Part shown: positions 23,502 through 30,046 of the stretch, in pieces
Numbering within the stretch: position 1 is the first letter of the stretch
Layout: each line of letters starts with the position of its first letter
IMG/VR virus record: IMGVR_UViG_3300036760_000572
Coordinates: 1-38,992 of that record
Direction: 5' to 3' (one strand)
Length of the DNA: 38,992 nt
DNA from: a virus
Notes under the pieces: model-generated
Databases searched by the model: none
Told to the model about the DNA's origin: nothing
The model's input: the letters and a program-made list of their open reading frames with translations, nothing else
Translations under genes and position numbers: made by a program

Positions 23502-23742
23502 TTTCTATTTTGCGGACCGCTAATTTCAATTTCGCGAGCGCACGCGTTTCACTGCGCCGGTCTAGCTCTAAAAATTGTTTAGAGATTTGCGTGGCCCTCC
23601 CCATTGGAGGGCCACGCCTGACTGCCCCTGGCGGTGCCTGTGGGGTTGCACGAAAAGGATAGCTTTTCGCCCAGTGGTCGTTCGACTCCCGCGCCGTGAG
23701 CGGCACGAGGCGAGGCTGAAGCTGCGAGGTGTTGATCAACAT
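23422..23742 (-). CDS. Doubtful ORF spanning the putative packaging site
   Basis: A 106-aa open frame whose ATG overlaps the HNH stop (TAATG) and whose 3' end overlaps the small terminase start by 80 nt. The predicted protein is basic and Arg/Lys-rich toward the C-terminus, with no recognisable domain. The DNA it covers includes two hairpins and an A/T-rich stretch. The start coupling favours translation; the long overlap and composition argue against a conserved gene. I consider it more likely non-coding control or cos DNA. Confidence 0.3.
   Translation of the reverse strand: MLINTSQLQPRLVPLTARESNDHWAKSYPFRATPQAPPGAVRRGPPMGRATQISKQFLELDRRSETRALAKLKLAVRKIENATTRKKTKAYETQTRRRERRPPAAA
23566..23617. 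other. Paired inverted repeats upstream of terminase (candidate cos/pac region)
   Basis: Two adjacent perfect hairpins are present. CTCTAAA/TTTAGAG spans 23566-23584, and a 12-bp GC-rich stem has arms 23589-23600 and 23606-23617 with a 5-nt loop. A/T-rich DNA unusual for this genome lies just to the left (23500-23580). The region sits between the HNH nuclease and small terminase genes, where HK97-like phages keep their cos site. Neither hairpin has a following T-run on either strand. Confidence 0.6.
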
Positions 23743-24110
23743 TAGCGTTTAGGCCTCGAACCCGTAAACCGGCCATCCTCGCGCGCCGTCTTCGACGAGT
23801 GGTGCGGATGACACAGCGACTGCAGGTTGCCGTGGGCATCGCTCCCGCCGGCGCTACGCGCGACGATGTGGTCGACATCGGTGGCGACGGTGCATGTCCC
23901 CTCCGCCGCGCATTGTCTACACCGCGGTTCGATCGACAGATGCGCTGCGCGGATCGCCTGCCACAGCGCGCCATACCCGCGTTGCGCCGAGCGGCCGCGC
24001 TGGCGCTCGTACGACCGCTGGCGCTTCGCAGCGCAAGTCGGGCAGCGCGTTGACTTCGTCAGGCGCGAACACGTTGATTCCGCGCAAGGTGAGAGTGGCT
24101 TGGTGGGCAT
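23742..24110 (-). CDS. HNH endonuclease (HK97 gp74-like, packaging-associated)
   Basis: A 122-aa protein with an N-terminal zinc pair (CPTC near residues 23-26) and CRQC further along. The HNH core is DHIVARSAGGSDAHGNLQSL followed by CHPHH, in which the metal-binding and catalytic His/Asn residues are all present. HNH proteins encoded beside the terminase genes assist the terminase in cutting DNA in HK97-like phages. The stop overlaps a downstream ATG. The start is ATG 24110. Confidence 0.92.
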   Translation of the reverse strand: MPTKPLSPCAESTCSRLTKSTRCPTCAAKRQRSYERQRGRSAQRGYGALWQAIRAAHLSIEPRCRQCAAEGTCTVATDVDHIVARSAGGSDAHGNLQSLCHPHHSSKTAREDGRFTGSRPKR

Positions 24111-24122
24111 TGGTGCGCCGAT

Positions 24123-24296
24123 CTACTTGCTGCCGGCGCGGGCGGATGTCTTCTTCTTCGTTCGGCGTTCTGCGATGGTCGCGGTGCGCCCGTTGTGAGA
24201 GACGCTGATCTTACTGATCCCGCTACCGTCCTGATCGACGATTCGCTGCATGTTCTTCTTGAAGCCTGCCACGGCTTCGGACGCTGCGGGCGGCAT
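24123..24296 (-). CDS. 57-aa small basic protein
   Basis: A short protein starting at ATG 24296. It has a helix (EAVAGFKKNMQRIVDQ) followed by a beta-hairpin (GISKISVSHNGRTATIAER) and a Lys-rich end. The frame is open upstream to 24491, but that upstream part is a shadow of the preceding gene, so the internal ATG is preferred. No family is recognised. It could be a small DNA-binding protein in front of the packaging genes. Confidence 0.6.
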   Translation of the reverse strand: MPPAASEAVAGFKKNMQRIVDQDGSGISKISVSHNGRTATIAERRTKKKTSARAGSK

Positions 24297-24316
24297 AGTT
24301 GAGCGCGCGAAGGTGG

Positions 24317-24491
24317 TCAGCCGCGAGCCAGATGACGAATGTCGCACTCGGCGAAGTGGCGCGCGAGGCCGGACGTCTTGATGCACTTGCCCAGCGTGGC
24401 CGCTCCGCGGTCCGTGCCGCCTTCGCGCTTCCAGAGGAACGTCAAGGTGTGCCAATTTTGGCGTCGGCTTGTGACCGTTCTTGGCGCTCAT
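24317..24491 (-). pseudogene. Small gene with apparent +1 frame break at an A-run
   Basis: Translation should start at ATG 24491, which has AGGAG 5-6 nt upstream. After about 12 codons the protein-like signal moves to the +1 frame: WHTLTFLWKREGG, then GAATLGKCIKTSGLARHF, ending at TGA 24317-24319. The junction is at an AAAA run (CCAAAATTGG). Removing one A would give a single reading frame of about 58 codons. It may be a sequencing or assembly indel, a true mutation, or recoding. Without the shift, only a TTG at 24445 could start the second part (42 aa). Confidence 0.55.
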
Positions 24492-24514
24492 TAGGGCTCC
24501 TGTTCAAGGGGTAC

Positions 24515-24533
24515 AAAAAACCGCCGGTGGCGG
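24515..24533 (-). terminator. Intrinsic terminator at the head of the late operon
   Basis: On the minus strand CCGCC ACC GGCGG is followed by TTTTTTG. It lies about 40-50 nt after the predicted start of the 24578-24606 promoter and just before the first late gene. A terminator between promoter and first gene implies conditional read-through. Confidence 0.75.
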
Positions 24534-24577
24534 CGCTTTGCCCGCTCGGCGGCTCCATTCGAAATTACTTCAGTTTG

Positions 24578-24606
24578 ACTCTAGCAGGGGGTTGACATGG
24601 TGTCAA
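24578..24606 (-). promoter_or_regulatory. Late promoter candidate
   Basis: TTGACA (24601-24606) and TAGAGT (24578-24583) are 17 bp apart on the minus strand. The -35 box is half of a short palindrome, TTGACA CCA TGTCAA. It is in the only gap between the ArpU/RinA-like regulator gene and the packaging/structural operon, and no other good promoter is seen there. Confidence 0.7.
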
Positions 24607-24640
24607 GTGGCAACGCAGATTCGCAATTAGCTCGGCGGAT

Positions 24641-25099
24641 TCACCATTCGCCCAGCTCTTCCGCGAGCGCGGTCACCACCGCCCGACGCCAGTCGCGCGT
24701 CGTGCGATCCGCAGCGGCCAGTTCGGCCTCGATTCTATCATGCGGCCAGCGCTCGAAGTAGTACACCTCGACGAGACGACGCCAGCGCTCAGGCAGTCGC
24801 TCGAGCACCGCCTCGATGCCGTTCACGACGGCGCGCAGGCGCAGCAGGTGCGGGTTTGCGGCGAGCGCGCCGGCGCGCTTCGGCGTCGGGTCGCTCCACT
24901 CCGATGATGCGGCCTGATCAGCGCGCTGCGCGTCGTATGCGATGCCCATTCCGCGCTCGGTGATCTCCCGCGTCAGATCGACGAGCCGCGCCTTCGTCGT
25001 GTTGTAGTCGCGCAGTTCCGCTTCGAGGTAACGGAACGTCTCGCCGCGGAGGGCGCCGCGAGGGCGCAGGGGGCGCCGAACGGCGGGCGGTGCATTCAT
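24641..25099 (-). CDS. ArpU/RinA-like late transcription regulator
   Basis: This 152-aa protein starts at ATG 25099, overlapping the TGA that closes the methyltransferase remnant; the open frame upstream of that start belongs to the remnant. The first half is helical with an FRYLEAELRDYNTTKARL segment. The C-terminal part (about residues 88-150: LERLPERWRRLVEVYYFERW, then a second helix pair with TTRDWRRAV) resembles sigma region 4-like helix-turn-helix domains of ArpU/RinA phage regulators. Such proteins activate late genes in Gram-positive phages. It sits immediately upstream of the late promoter. Confidence 0.82.
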   Translation of the reverse strand: MNAPPAVRRPLRPRGALRGETFRYLEAELRDYNTTKARLVDLTREITERGMGIAYDAQRADQAASSEWSDPTPKRAGALAANPHLLRLRAVVNGIEAVLERLPERWRRLVEVYYFERWPHDRIEAELAAADRTTRDWRRAVVTALAEELGEW

Positions 25100-25404
25100 A
25101 GCGCCATCACCGTCTGTTCCATGCGTTTTGCCGCGATCATGGCTGACGGAGCCGGGCCCAGGTCCTTCGCCGCGCGCAGCGTCGTCCCGCTGCCCATGAA
25201 GGGATCCAGGCACCGTCTCGGGCCCGAGAAGGCTCAGCGCCCCCGTGAAGAGCCCCAATGGGTCGGCGGACCCGGCGAACTCAAGCATTGCGTTGGGCCA
25301 GACGGGATCAGTTATCACCGAGCTGCCCCCCCCAAGTCGGGCAGCAGGTCCCGGCAATCGCCATGGTAGATCGTCACCGCATCATCCTCGTAATACGGCT
25401 TCAT
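25096..25404 (-). pseudogene. Decayed DNA methyltransferase (N4/N6 family) with a G8 tract
   Basis: The N-terminus MKPYYEDDAVTIYHGDCRDLLP is a typical beta-class methyltransferase opening and ends at TGA 25315-25317. Just before this stop a run of eight G occurs. In the -1 frame after it the sequence continues with the catalytic-type motif VITDPVWPNAM. Back in the original frame, LDPFMGSGTTLRAAKDLG (the SAM-binding motif) runs to TGA 25096-25098. The protein would need two frame changes, and the region between the two motifs is far shorter than in intact enzymes. This is best read as a remnant with a frameshift and an internal deletion. Confidence 0.75.
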
Positions 25405-25883
25405 CGCAAAGCCCCGCGCGGTGCGGGCCGCAGCGGCGGGTACAGCTGCGGCCGGGCGGAGAACCCGAGCGGCGGCCGCAGCTCCTGCATCGTGTAGGCG
25501 CCGCCGAACCAGCAGTAGATGGCGGCTGCGACGAGCCGCGGGTTGAACGCGCGGCATGAGAACACATCGATCAGCAGGCGGCGGCCGCGGCCGTGGATGC
25601 TGATATGGGACTCCGCGATCAGCTGGTACGCCCACCACTCGTTCGGGTTGGCGCGCTCGTCGACGACGACCGTGGGCGCCGCGATCGCCTTCATGTCGAT
25701 GACGCGCACGATGTCGTCCAGGAACTTGCGCAGCTGCCGTTCGGTCGGGATCTGGCGGTGAGGCTCGGCGGGCCCGAGCTGAACGCCGCCGGGGCGCTCG
25801 CCCAGATCTACCACCCCATCCCACGCCCAATGATGCTTCTGCAACTCGGGCAGCTGGCGCGTTGCGCCGTTCGTCATCGTCAT
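25401..25883 (-). CDS. S-adenosylmethionine decarboxylase family protein (SpeD-like, pyruvoyl enzyme)
   Basis: A 160-aa protein from ATG 25883 (ATGA overlap with the upstream methyltransferase stop). Residues 88-112 contain the SpeD signature LIAESHISIH then DVFSC. The self-cleavage site is Glu91-Ser92, with the processing His97 and catalytic Cys110 all present. After cleavage Ser92 would become the pyruvoyl group. An N-terminal HHWAWDGVVDL strand precedes. The family decarboxylates SAM for spermidine synthesis, and several bacterial and phage homologues have changed substrate to ornithine or arginine. No partner aminopropyltransferase is seen. The C-terminal 25 residues are Pro/Arg-rich. Confidence 0.88.
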   Translation of the reverse strand: MTMTNGATRQLPELQKHHWAWDGVVDLGERPGGVQLGPAEPHRQIPTERQLRKFLDDIVRVIDMKAIAAPTVVVDERANPNEWWAYQLIAESHISIHGRGRRLLIDVFSCRAFNPRLVAAAIYCWFGGAYTMQELRPPLGFSARPQLYPPLRPAPRGALR

Positions 25884-26596
25884 GGTCGGGCTCGGCCGGC
25901 CTTGGCCGGCGCGGCCTGCCACACCACGACCGCGCTCGGGAACGGCGCGCCGGTCGGTACGTAGCGATCGCAGCCGCAGCCGGCGCACACCCCGCCGACG
26001 TGCTCGGTCGCGCAGCTCGGGCGGCCGCCGGGGCAGCGCGCGCATGGGGCGCCGACGAACTTCACGCGATGATCGAGGAATTGACACATCGTCAGAAGCC
26101 GATGAGAGCTATCGACTTCATCAGCGTTGACGTTCACGTCCCAGCGGCGCAAGACATACTGCTGCCACCACTTGGTGTCCGGCCGCACAGGTAGCAGCGC
26201 GAGGGCGTGGCGGCGGACGTGGCCCGCAGCGACCTCACCGACGATGCGCGCCACCCACACCTTCAGCTCGTCGCCGTATGGCGGGTTGACGTATGCGGCG
26301 TCGCAGTCCCACGGCTGGATTAGGCCGTCGAGGGCGTCCGTGCTGCCGTCGAAGAAGCGGCCGCCGGCGCGGTGGATCCGGAACGCGCTGTAGTGGTGCT
26401 CGCGCTGGCCGCATGGGTCGAGGTCGAATGGGCCGTATTTCGCCCACAGCTCGTCGAACAGCGCGGCCGGCGTCTCCCAATCGGCGCGCTGAGCCCGGCG
26501 CATGTAGGCACCGCCGGATCCGGTGGGTGCCGCCGTGGCCATGGCGCCGCCCTCACTAGCAGAGGTGGCGTTGGTAGGCGCGCGCTTCCTAGGCAA
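25880..26596 (-). CDS. Phage DNA N6-adenine methyltransferase (Dam-like) with Cys insert
   Basis: A 238-aa protein. TTG 26596 has AGGAG 8 nt upstream; ATG 26542 is an alternative. Motifs are DWETPAALFDELWAKYGPFDLDPC (phage Dam family opening) and AAYVNPPYGDELKVW (catalytic NPPY). Further on, ALALLPVRPDTKWW is followed by a Cys-rich stretch near residues 186-212 (C..C, C, C..C.C) that looks like an inserted zinc-binding loop. The C-terminus ends with a PSAVVVWQ strand. Such enzymes methylate adenine in viral DNA, giving protection from restriction or marking it for regulation. It overlaps both neighbours. Confidence 0.9.
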   Translation of the reverse strand: MPRKRAPTNATSASEGGAMATAAPTGSGGAYMRRAQRADWETPAALFDELWAKYGPFDLDPCGQREHHYSAFRIHRAGGRFFDGSTDALDGLIQPWDCDAAYVNPPYGDELKVWVARIVGEVAAGHVRRHALALLPVRPDTKWWQQYVLRRWDVNVNADEVDSSHRLLTMCQFLDHRVKFVGAPCARCPGGRPSCATEHVGGVCAGCGCDRYVPTGAPFPSAVVVWQAAPAKAGRARP

Positions 26597-27416
26597 CCTT
26601 CGTGCTCCTGGCGGCCACAGCGCGCGGTGCTGTTAGCCGCTCATAACGCCCGGCGCAGGAGCCGAACGGGCGGCCGAGCGCGCGGCCGATCTCATGCCAG
26701 CTCGCCCCGGTCGACCGCAGCGCCAGCAGCCGCGCATCCTCGAGCGGCGTGAAGCGCCGCGCCGCGATCCCGACGCGCGAGCGCTGGCACGGCGGGATGA
26801 AGCGGTAGCCGTCGGCGGGGCGCGCCAGGTCCGACTCAGGAATCCACCAGTTGCCCCACCGGCGAGCGTTCGGGAAGAGCCCGCGCTGAATCCAATCGTG
26901 AACCGATGCGCGGCCGACAAAGTAGCGCGCGGCGACCTGGCCCGGCGTGAGGTAGATGCCCTCGGGAACGTCGCCGCGCACGCGCTGCGCGAACTCCCGC
27001 AGCCGCCGCTCCGTGATCCGCTCGACGCGCCAGACGTGCCAGTAGTGCGGGTCCTCGAGGAACGCCAGTATATCGCCATATAGCACCGACGTGCGGCGGC
27101 CGCGGCCAGCGCTGAGCTGGCCACGCGCCGAGGCATGTAGCCAACCAAGCGCCACCCACTTCGCGACGGTCTTCGAGCAGCCGATGCCGAGCGCGGTGGC
27201 GAGCCGCCGCGCGCTATACGGGCGCAGCGCCCGCCGCCGGTGGTGCCGCTTCATGTACACGTCGATGGCGGTGACGGTCCGGCTGCCGCCCATCCGCAGC
27301 GCGATCGTAGCGCTGGACAGTCCGGCCTCGATGCCTGTGAGGAGCTGCAGCCGCTCGCGCTCCGACCAATATTTCGGATGGCAGTACATCGGCGCACGGC
27401 CGTCTCGGCGTCTCAT
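26589..27416 (-). CDS. Regulator with four DNA-binding modules (SANT-HTH-HTH-SANT layout)
   Basis: A 275-aa basic protein. Residues 10-50 (YWSERERLQLLTGIEAG then SATIALRMGGSRT) and 228-265 (RFTPLEDARLLALRSTGASWHEIGRALGR) both look like Myb/SANT-type helices. Residues 66-95 (YSARRLATALGIGCSKTVAKWVALGWL) and 150-195 (YLTPGQVAARYFVGRASVHDWIQRG with WWIPESDLAR) look like excisionase/MerR-type winged HTH segments. The symmetric order suggests one chain reading a long or bipartite site. No enzyme motif is seen. It could regulate early genes or modulate recombination. The gene overlaps its neighbours by 4 and 8 nt. Confidence 0.8.
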   Translation of the reverse strand: MRRRDGRAPMYCHPKYWSERERLQLLTGIEAGLSSATIALRMGGSRTVTAIDVYMKRHHRRRALRPYSARRLATALGIGCSKTVAKWVALGWLHASARGQLSAGRGRRTSVLYGDILAFLEDPHYWHVWRVERITERRLREFAQRVRGDVPEGIYLTPGQVAARYFVGRASVHDWIQRGLFPNARRWGNWWIPESDLARPADGYRFIPPCQRSRVGIAARRFTPLEDARLLALRSTGASWHEIGRALGRPFGSCAGRYERLTAPRAVAARSTKVA

Positions 27417-27847
27417 GGCGTGCAGGCCGCTCCCGCTGCCACTGCGCAGCGACTACACAGGTCGACAGCCGGGTCGGTGTGCGTCCAGCTGCAGCCGCCC
27501 TCACACGCGCGGTCATCGGTGCAGCCGCAGCTCTGACACGTTCGTGTTGGCGCAGCGGCCGGTGGCTGAAACGCCATCGGATGGCCATCGCCCGGCCCTC
27601 CGTACAGGTCCGGGTTGAGCAGTGAGAGCGCGCGATAGACCGCGCAGGTCGTCAAGTGGCGGATCGTCAGCGCCGCTGGGTCCTGTGACACGGAGGGCGC
27701 CGAAGCGGCGCAATAGTTGCAGACGCGGCGGCCGGAAGGTTCGTGCAGCACGGGCCGATCGCCCTTGACGAGGTCGGCGAGCAGCTGGCGCGAGATCCAC
27801 AGCTGGTCGGGATGGCGCTGCTGGCGTTGGGGAGACTGATCAGCCAT
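27413..27847 (-). CDS. Zinc-binding protein with two Cys clusters
   Basis: A 144-aa protein from ATG 27847 (a longer frame to 27934 is Arg-rich shadow). An N-terminal helix-rich part contains a C-x2-C pair (CNYC) near residue 43. The C-terminus has a dense Cys motif of the form CQSCGCTDDRACEGGCSW followed by CSRC, a pattern that recurs in small phage proteins near DUF/regulator genes. Likely a zinc-binding nucleic-acid or protein adaptor; no enzymatic function is visible. It overlaps the upstream gene by 8 nt. Confidence 0.72.
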   Translation of the reverse strand: MADQSPQRQQRHPDQLWISRQLLADLVKGDRPVLHEPSGRRVCNYCAASAPSVSQDPAALTIRHLTTCAVYRALSLLNPDLYGGPGDGHPMAFQPPAAAPTRTCQSCGCTDDRACEGGCSWTHTDPAVDLCSRCAVAAGAACTP

Positions 27848-28364
27848 GTAGTGCTTCCCGTTCGGCGTGCAATTCCCCCGTCGTCGGTGGCAGGGTGAGG
27901 CCCAGCTGCGGGCCCGCGGGCGGCGGCGTTCCATCGAGCTCCGCGAGCTGCTTGGCCAGCGCGGTGATACCGGCCGGCGTCAGCTCGAGCAGTTCGAAGC
28001 GCACGACGAACAACTCTTCGCCGCCGGCGCGCCAATCATTCCAGAACTGGCTGGGCAGCGAGCCGTCGGGGCCGCTGCCGACCAGCGCGCCGATCTCCTC
28101 GAGGTAGGCCAGCCCCTCCGCTTCGTAGTCGGAGTCGGGGGCGATCGCGACGCTCTGCAGGTAGGGGGCGGAGCGCAACTTGATGTTCGCGATATGGATG
28201 CCGTGCAGGCGCGGCGAGCGGTCGTAGGCCTGGCAGACCTCGCCGGCGCGGAACGAGCGGGCCCACTTCGGCACCCACTCGCGCCGCGTCACGCTCTTCC
28301 GTCCGGCCAACAGCGCCGGCGTCGTCCAGGCGAACGAGATGATGCGGCCGGTGGCGCTGGCCAA
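27840..28364 (-). CDS. ASCH-domain protein
   Basis: A 174-aa protein starting at TTG 28364, which follows the TAG of the preceding gene by 3 nt. Residues 5-90 fit the ASCH/PUA-like fold. They include ISFAWTTPALLAGRKSVTRREW at the start, RAGEVCQAYDRSPR, IANIKL and the DSDYEAEGLAYLEE segment. ASCH domains are proposed to bind RNA or modified nucleic acid bases and are common in phages. The C-terminal third is helical and Pro-rich. It lies beside DNA modification genes, which suggests a link to nucleic acid modification, but this is inference. Confidence 0.85.
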   Translation of the reverse strand: MASATGRIISFAWTTPALLAGRKSVTRREWVPKWARSFRAGEVCQAYDRSPRLHGIHIANIKLRSAPYLQSVAIAPDSDYEAEGLAYLEEIGALVGSGPDGSLPSQFWNDWRAGGEELFVVRFELLELTPAGITALAKQLAELDGTPPPAGPQLGLTLPPTTGELHAEREALHG

Positions 28365-28367
28365 TAG

Positions 28368-28613
28368 CTACGCCTCCGATGTTGGCGTCGTCGCTGCCGC
28401 CGGCGTCGATGTCACTGGCTGCACCAGCCGATGGCCCGCGCGCAGGCAGTTGCGACAGCCGACGCCCTTCCACGACCGCTTCGCGTTCGCCTCCGGCACC
28501 GTCAGGCCGCAGCGTGTGTGCTGGCGCGGGTTCTTCTTGCCGATGACTCCGAGCCCATAGTGCATCGCGGTTGGCCGGCGCGGCTTTCGTTTCGGTCCGA
28601 TCTTCCGTCCCAT
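28368..28613 (-). CDS. Small basic Cys-pair protein
   Basis: An 81-aa protein from ATG 28613, with GGAAGGAAGG 9 nt upstream. The open frame reaches 29300, but only through the shadow of the repeat gene. It starts with a Lys/Arg/Pro-rich stretch, then a GLTVPEANAKRSW segment and a C-x2-C pair (CRNC), with another Cys near residue 35 that could complete a metal site. The tail is Thr/Ala/Pro-rich. Likely a small nucleic-acid binding protein; no family is recognised. Confidence 0.65.
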   Translation of the reverse strand: MGRKIGPKRKPRRPTAMHYGLGVIGKKNPRQHTRCGLTVPEANAKRSWKGVGCRNCLRAGHRLVQPVTSTPAAATTPTSEA

Positions 28614-28648
28614 CGCGTGTTTGCCTTCCTTCCGAGCGCGTTTGCGCT

Positions 28649-30046
28649 CTATGACTCTCTCACCATCACGAACGGGCCGCTGTTCCCGTCCCTCGCGGCG
28701 TCCGCGGCGACGTCGACGCCGAAGGTCCAGGCGACGGCCTGCTGGCAGGTCTGCATCGCCGGTGGCACGCCCAGCACGTACTGGTGGCCGGTGGAGGGGC
28801 AGTCTACGACGACGACGCGCGCTTCGCGGTCCGGCATGTTGGGCATGGGGATGGCGAGTAGGCGCCGTGTGTTGCCCTGGCCATCGACGTCGCGGTGGAT
28901 GATCTTCGCTTCGCTCTCGGCCGCGAAGCGCTCGATGCCGACGCGCTCGAGCATGACGCGCGCGACCTCGGCGTTCGCTTCCTCGATGATCTCCATATGG
29001 GTGATCGACTGCGGCTGCTCGATCACGCGCGGCGGGACGCGGACGCCATGCCAGACGTGCAGCGACCAGCCGTCCGGGTACTGCAACGCGGGGCCGTCTT
29101 CGCGGTGCAGGCGGTTCGCGAACTCGCCTCGATCCGGCAGCGGTTCCAGCGCGAGCGTGCTGGGTCGCTCCGACACCCAACAGATCTTCTCGTGCGGGAA
29201 CGCCCAGCCGGCAGACCGTCCGAGCTCCCAAAGGCCAGCGAGCTTCTCCGTCTGGTGTTTCAGCCCGATGCGAGCGAAGAAGTCGTAGAAGCTGAGCCAT
29301 TCAGCGTCGTGTTGGCCATACACGCTGGCCCGGACGCTGTCCCGGACGCTGGCCCAGACGCTGTCCCGGACGCTGTCCCAGACGCTGTCCCGGACGCTGG
29401 CCCCGACGCTGTCCCGGACGCTGTCCCAAACGCTGTCCCGGACGCTGGCCCCGACGCTGTCCCGGACGCTGGCCCCGACGCTGTCCCAGACGTTGGCCCC
29501 GACGCTGTCCCGGACGCTGTCCCCGACGTTGGCCCGGACGCTGGCCCAGACGTTGGCCCCGACGTTGGCCCAGACGCTGTCCCGGACGCTGGCCCAGACG
29601 CTGTCCCAGACGCTGTCCCAGACGTTGGCCCCGACGCTGTCCCGGACGCTGTCCCGGACGCTGTCCCAGACGTTGGCCCCGACGCCGTTCCAAACGCTGT
29701 CCCGGACGCTGGCCTTCTTCGTGATCAGATCTAGGACGATCGAGCGCGTCAGCGCGAGGCTCATCGGCGAGCCACACCAAACGATCCGCTCGGGCGCCTT
29801 CTTCCCGCCGCATTCGTACATCAGGCGGATCGCCCGCTCGGCGGCGACGCGGTCGGCGGGGCGCGTGTCGAGGCCGGCGGCGATCCACTCATCGCGCACG
29901 ATGGGGATCAGCGCCTGCTGTTTCGCCGTCAGCCGTTGGATCTTGTGCGCGGCCGCGGCGAGTTCGCCGGTGGAGAGCACGCGACCGTCCGGCCCGACCT
30001 GGCCCTGGCCCTGGCTGTAGCCCTTCGCCTTCTTGTTAGTCGGCAA
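28649..30046 (-). CDS. DUF6745-like protein with long tetrapeptide-repeat array
   Basis: A 465-aa protein starting at TTG 30046 inside the preceding gene. Residues 1-110 are helical (EWIAAGLDTRPADRVAAERAI, then IVWCGSPMSLAL). Residues 112-242 are 32 tandem tetrapeptides of form [WRG]-[DA]-[SN]-V plus a partial unit, with one divergent WNGV copy. Residues 243-465 contain WLSFYDFFARIG and LHREDGPALQYPDGW followed by HGVRVPPRVIE, and a helix with EEANAEVARVMLERVG. This tail is the pattern I associate with the DUF6745 family. Function is unknown. The array may form a helical or solenoid spacer, and its length may vary between related phages. Confidence 0.82.
   Translation of the reverse strand: MPTNKKAKGYSQGQGQVGPDGRVLSTGELAAAAHKIQRLTAKQQALIPIVRDEWIAAGLDTRPADRVAAERAIRLMYECGGKKAPERIVWCGSPMSLALTRSIVLDLITKKASVRDSVWNGVGANVWDSVRDSVRDSVGANVWDSVWDSVWASVRDSVWANVGANVWASVRANVGDSVRDSVGANVWDSVGASVRDSVGASVRDSVWDSVRDSVGASVRDSVWDSVRDSVWASVRDSVRASVYGQHDAEWLSFYDFFARIGLKHQTEKLAGLWELGRSAGWAFPHEKICWVSERPSTLALEPLPDRGEFANRLHREDGPALQYPDGWSLHVWHGVRVPPRVIEQPQSITHMEIIEEANAEVARVMLERVGIERFAAESEAKIIHRDVDGQGNTRRLLAIPMPNMPDREARVVVVDCPSTGHQYVLGVPPAMQTCQQAVAWTFGVDVAADAARDGNSGPFVMVRES
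29321..29713 (-). repeat. 12-bp tandem repeat array (32 units)
   Basis: The array is 393 bp: 32 twelve-base units plus nine bases. On the coding strand each unit is NGG GMC ARC GTC, and variation is almost limited to one base in each of the first three codons: T, C or G; A or C; G or A. Units are in frame, so gain or loss of copies would keep the protein readable. All frames on both strands are open here, so other ORFs are artefacts. Confidence 0.95.

Noticed and set aside
29321-29713. Repeat array as CRISPR or diversity-generating element
   Set aside because: Units are only 12 bp with no spacers, and no cas gene or reverse transcriptase is present in the window.
28895-29734. Long plus-strand ORF with Pro-Asp-Ala-Val/Gly repeats across the array
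   Set aside because: The 12-bp array has no stop in any frame on either strand. The minus-strand frame has conserved flanking domains and coupled starts, so the plus-strand ORF is a shadow.
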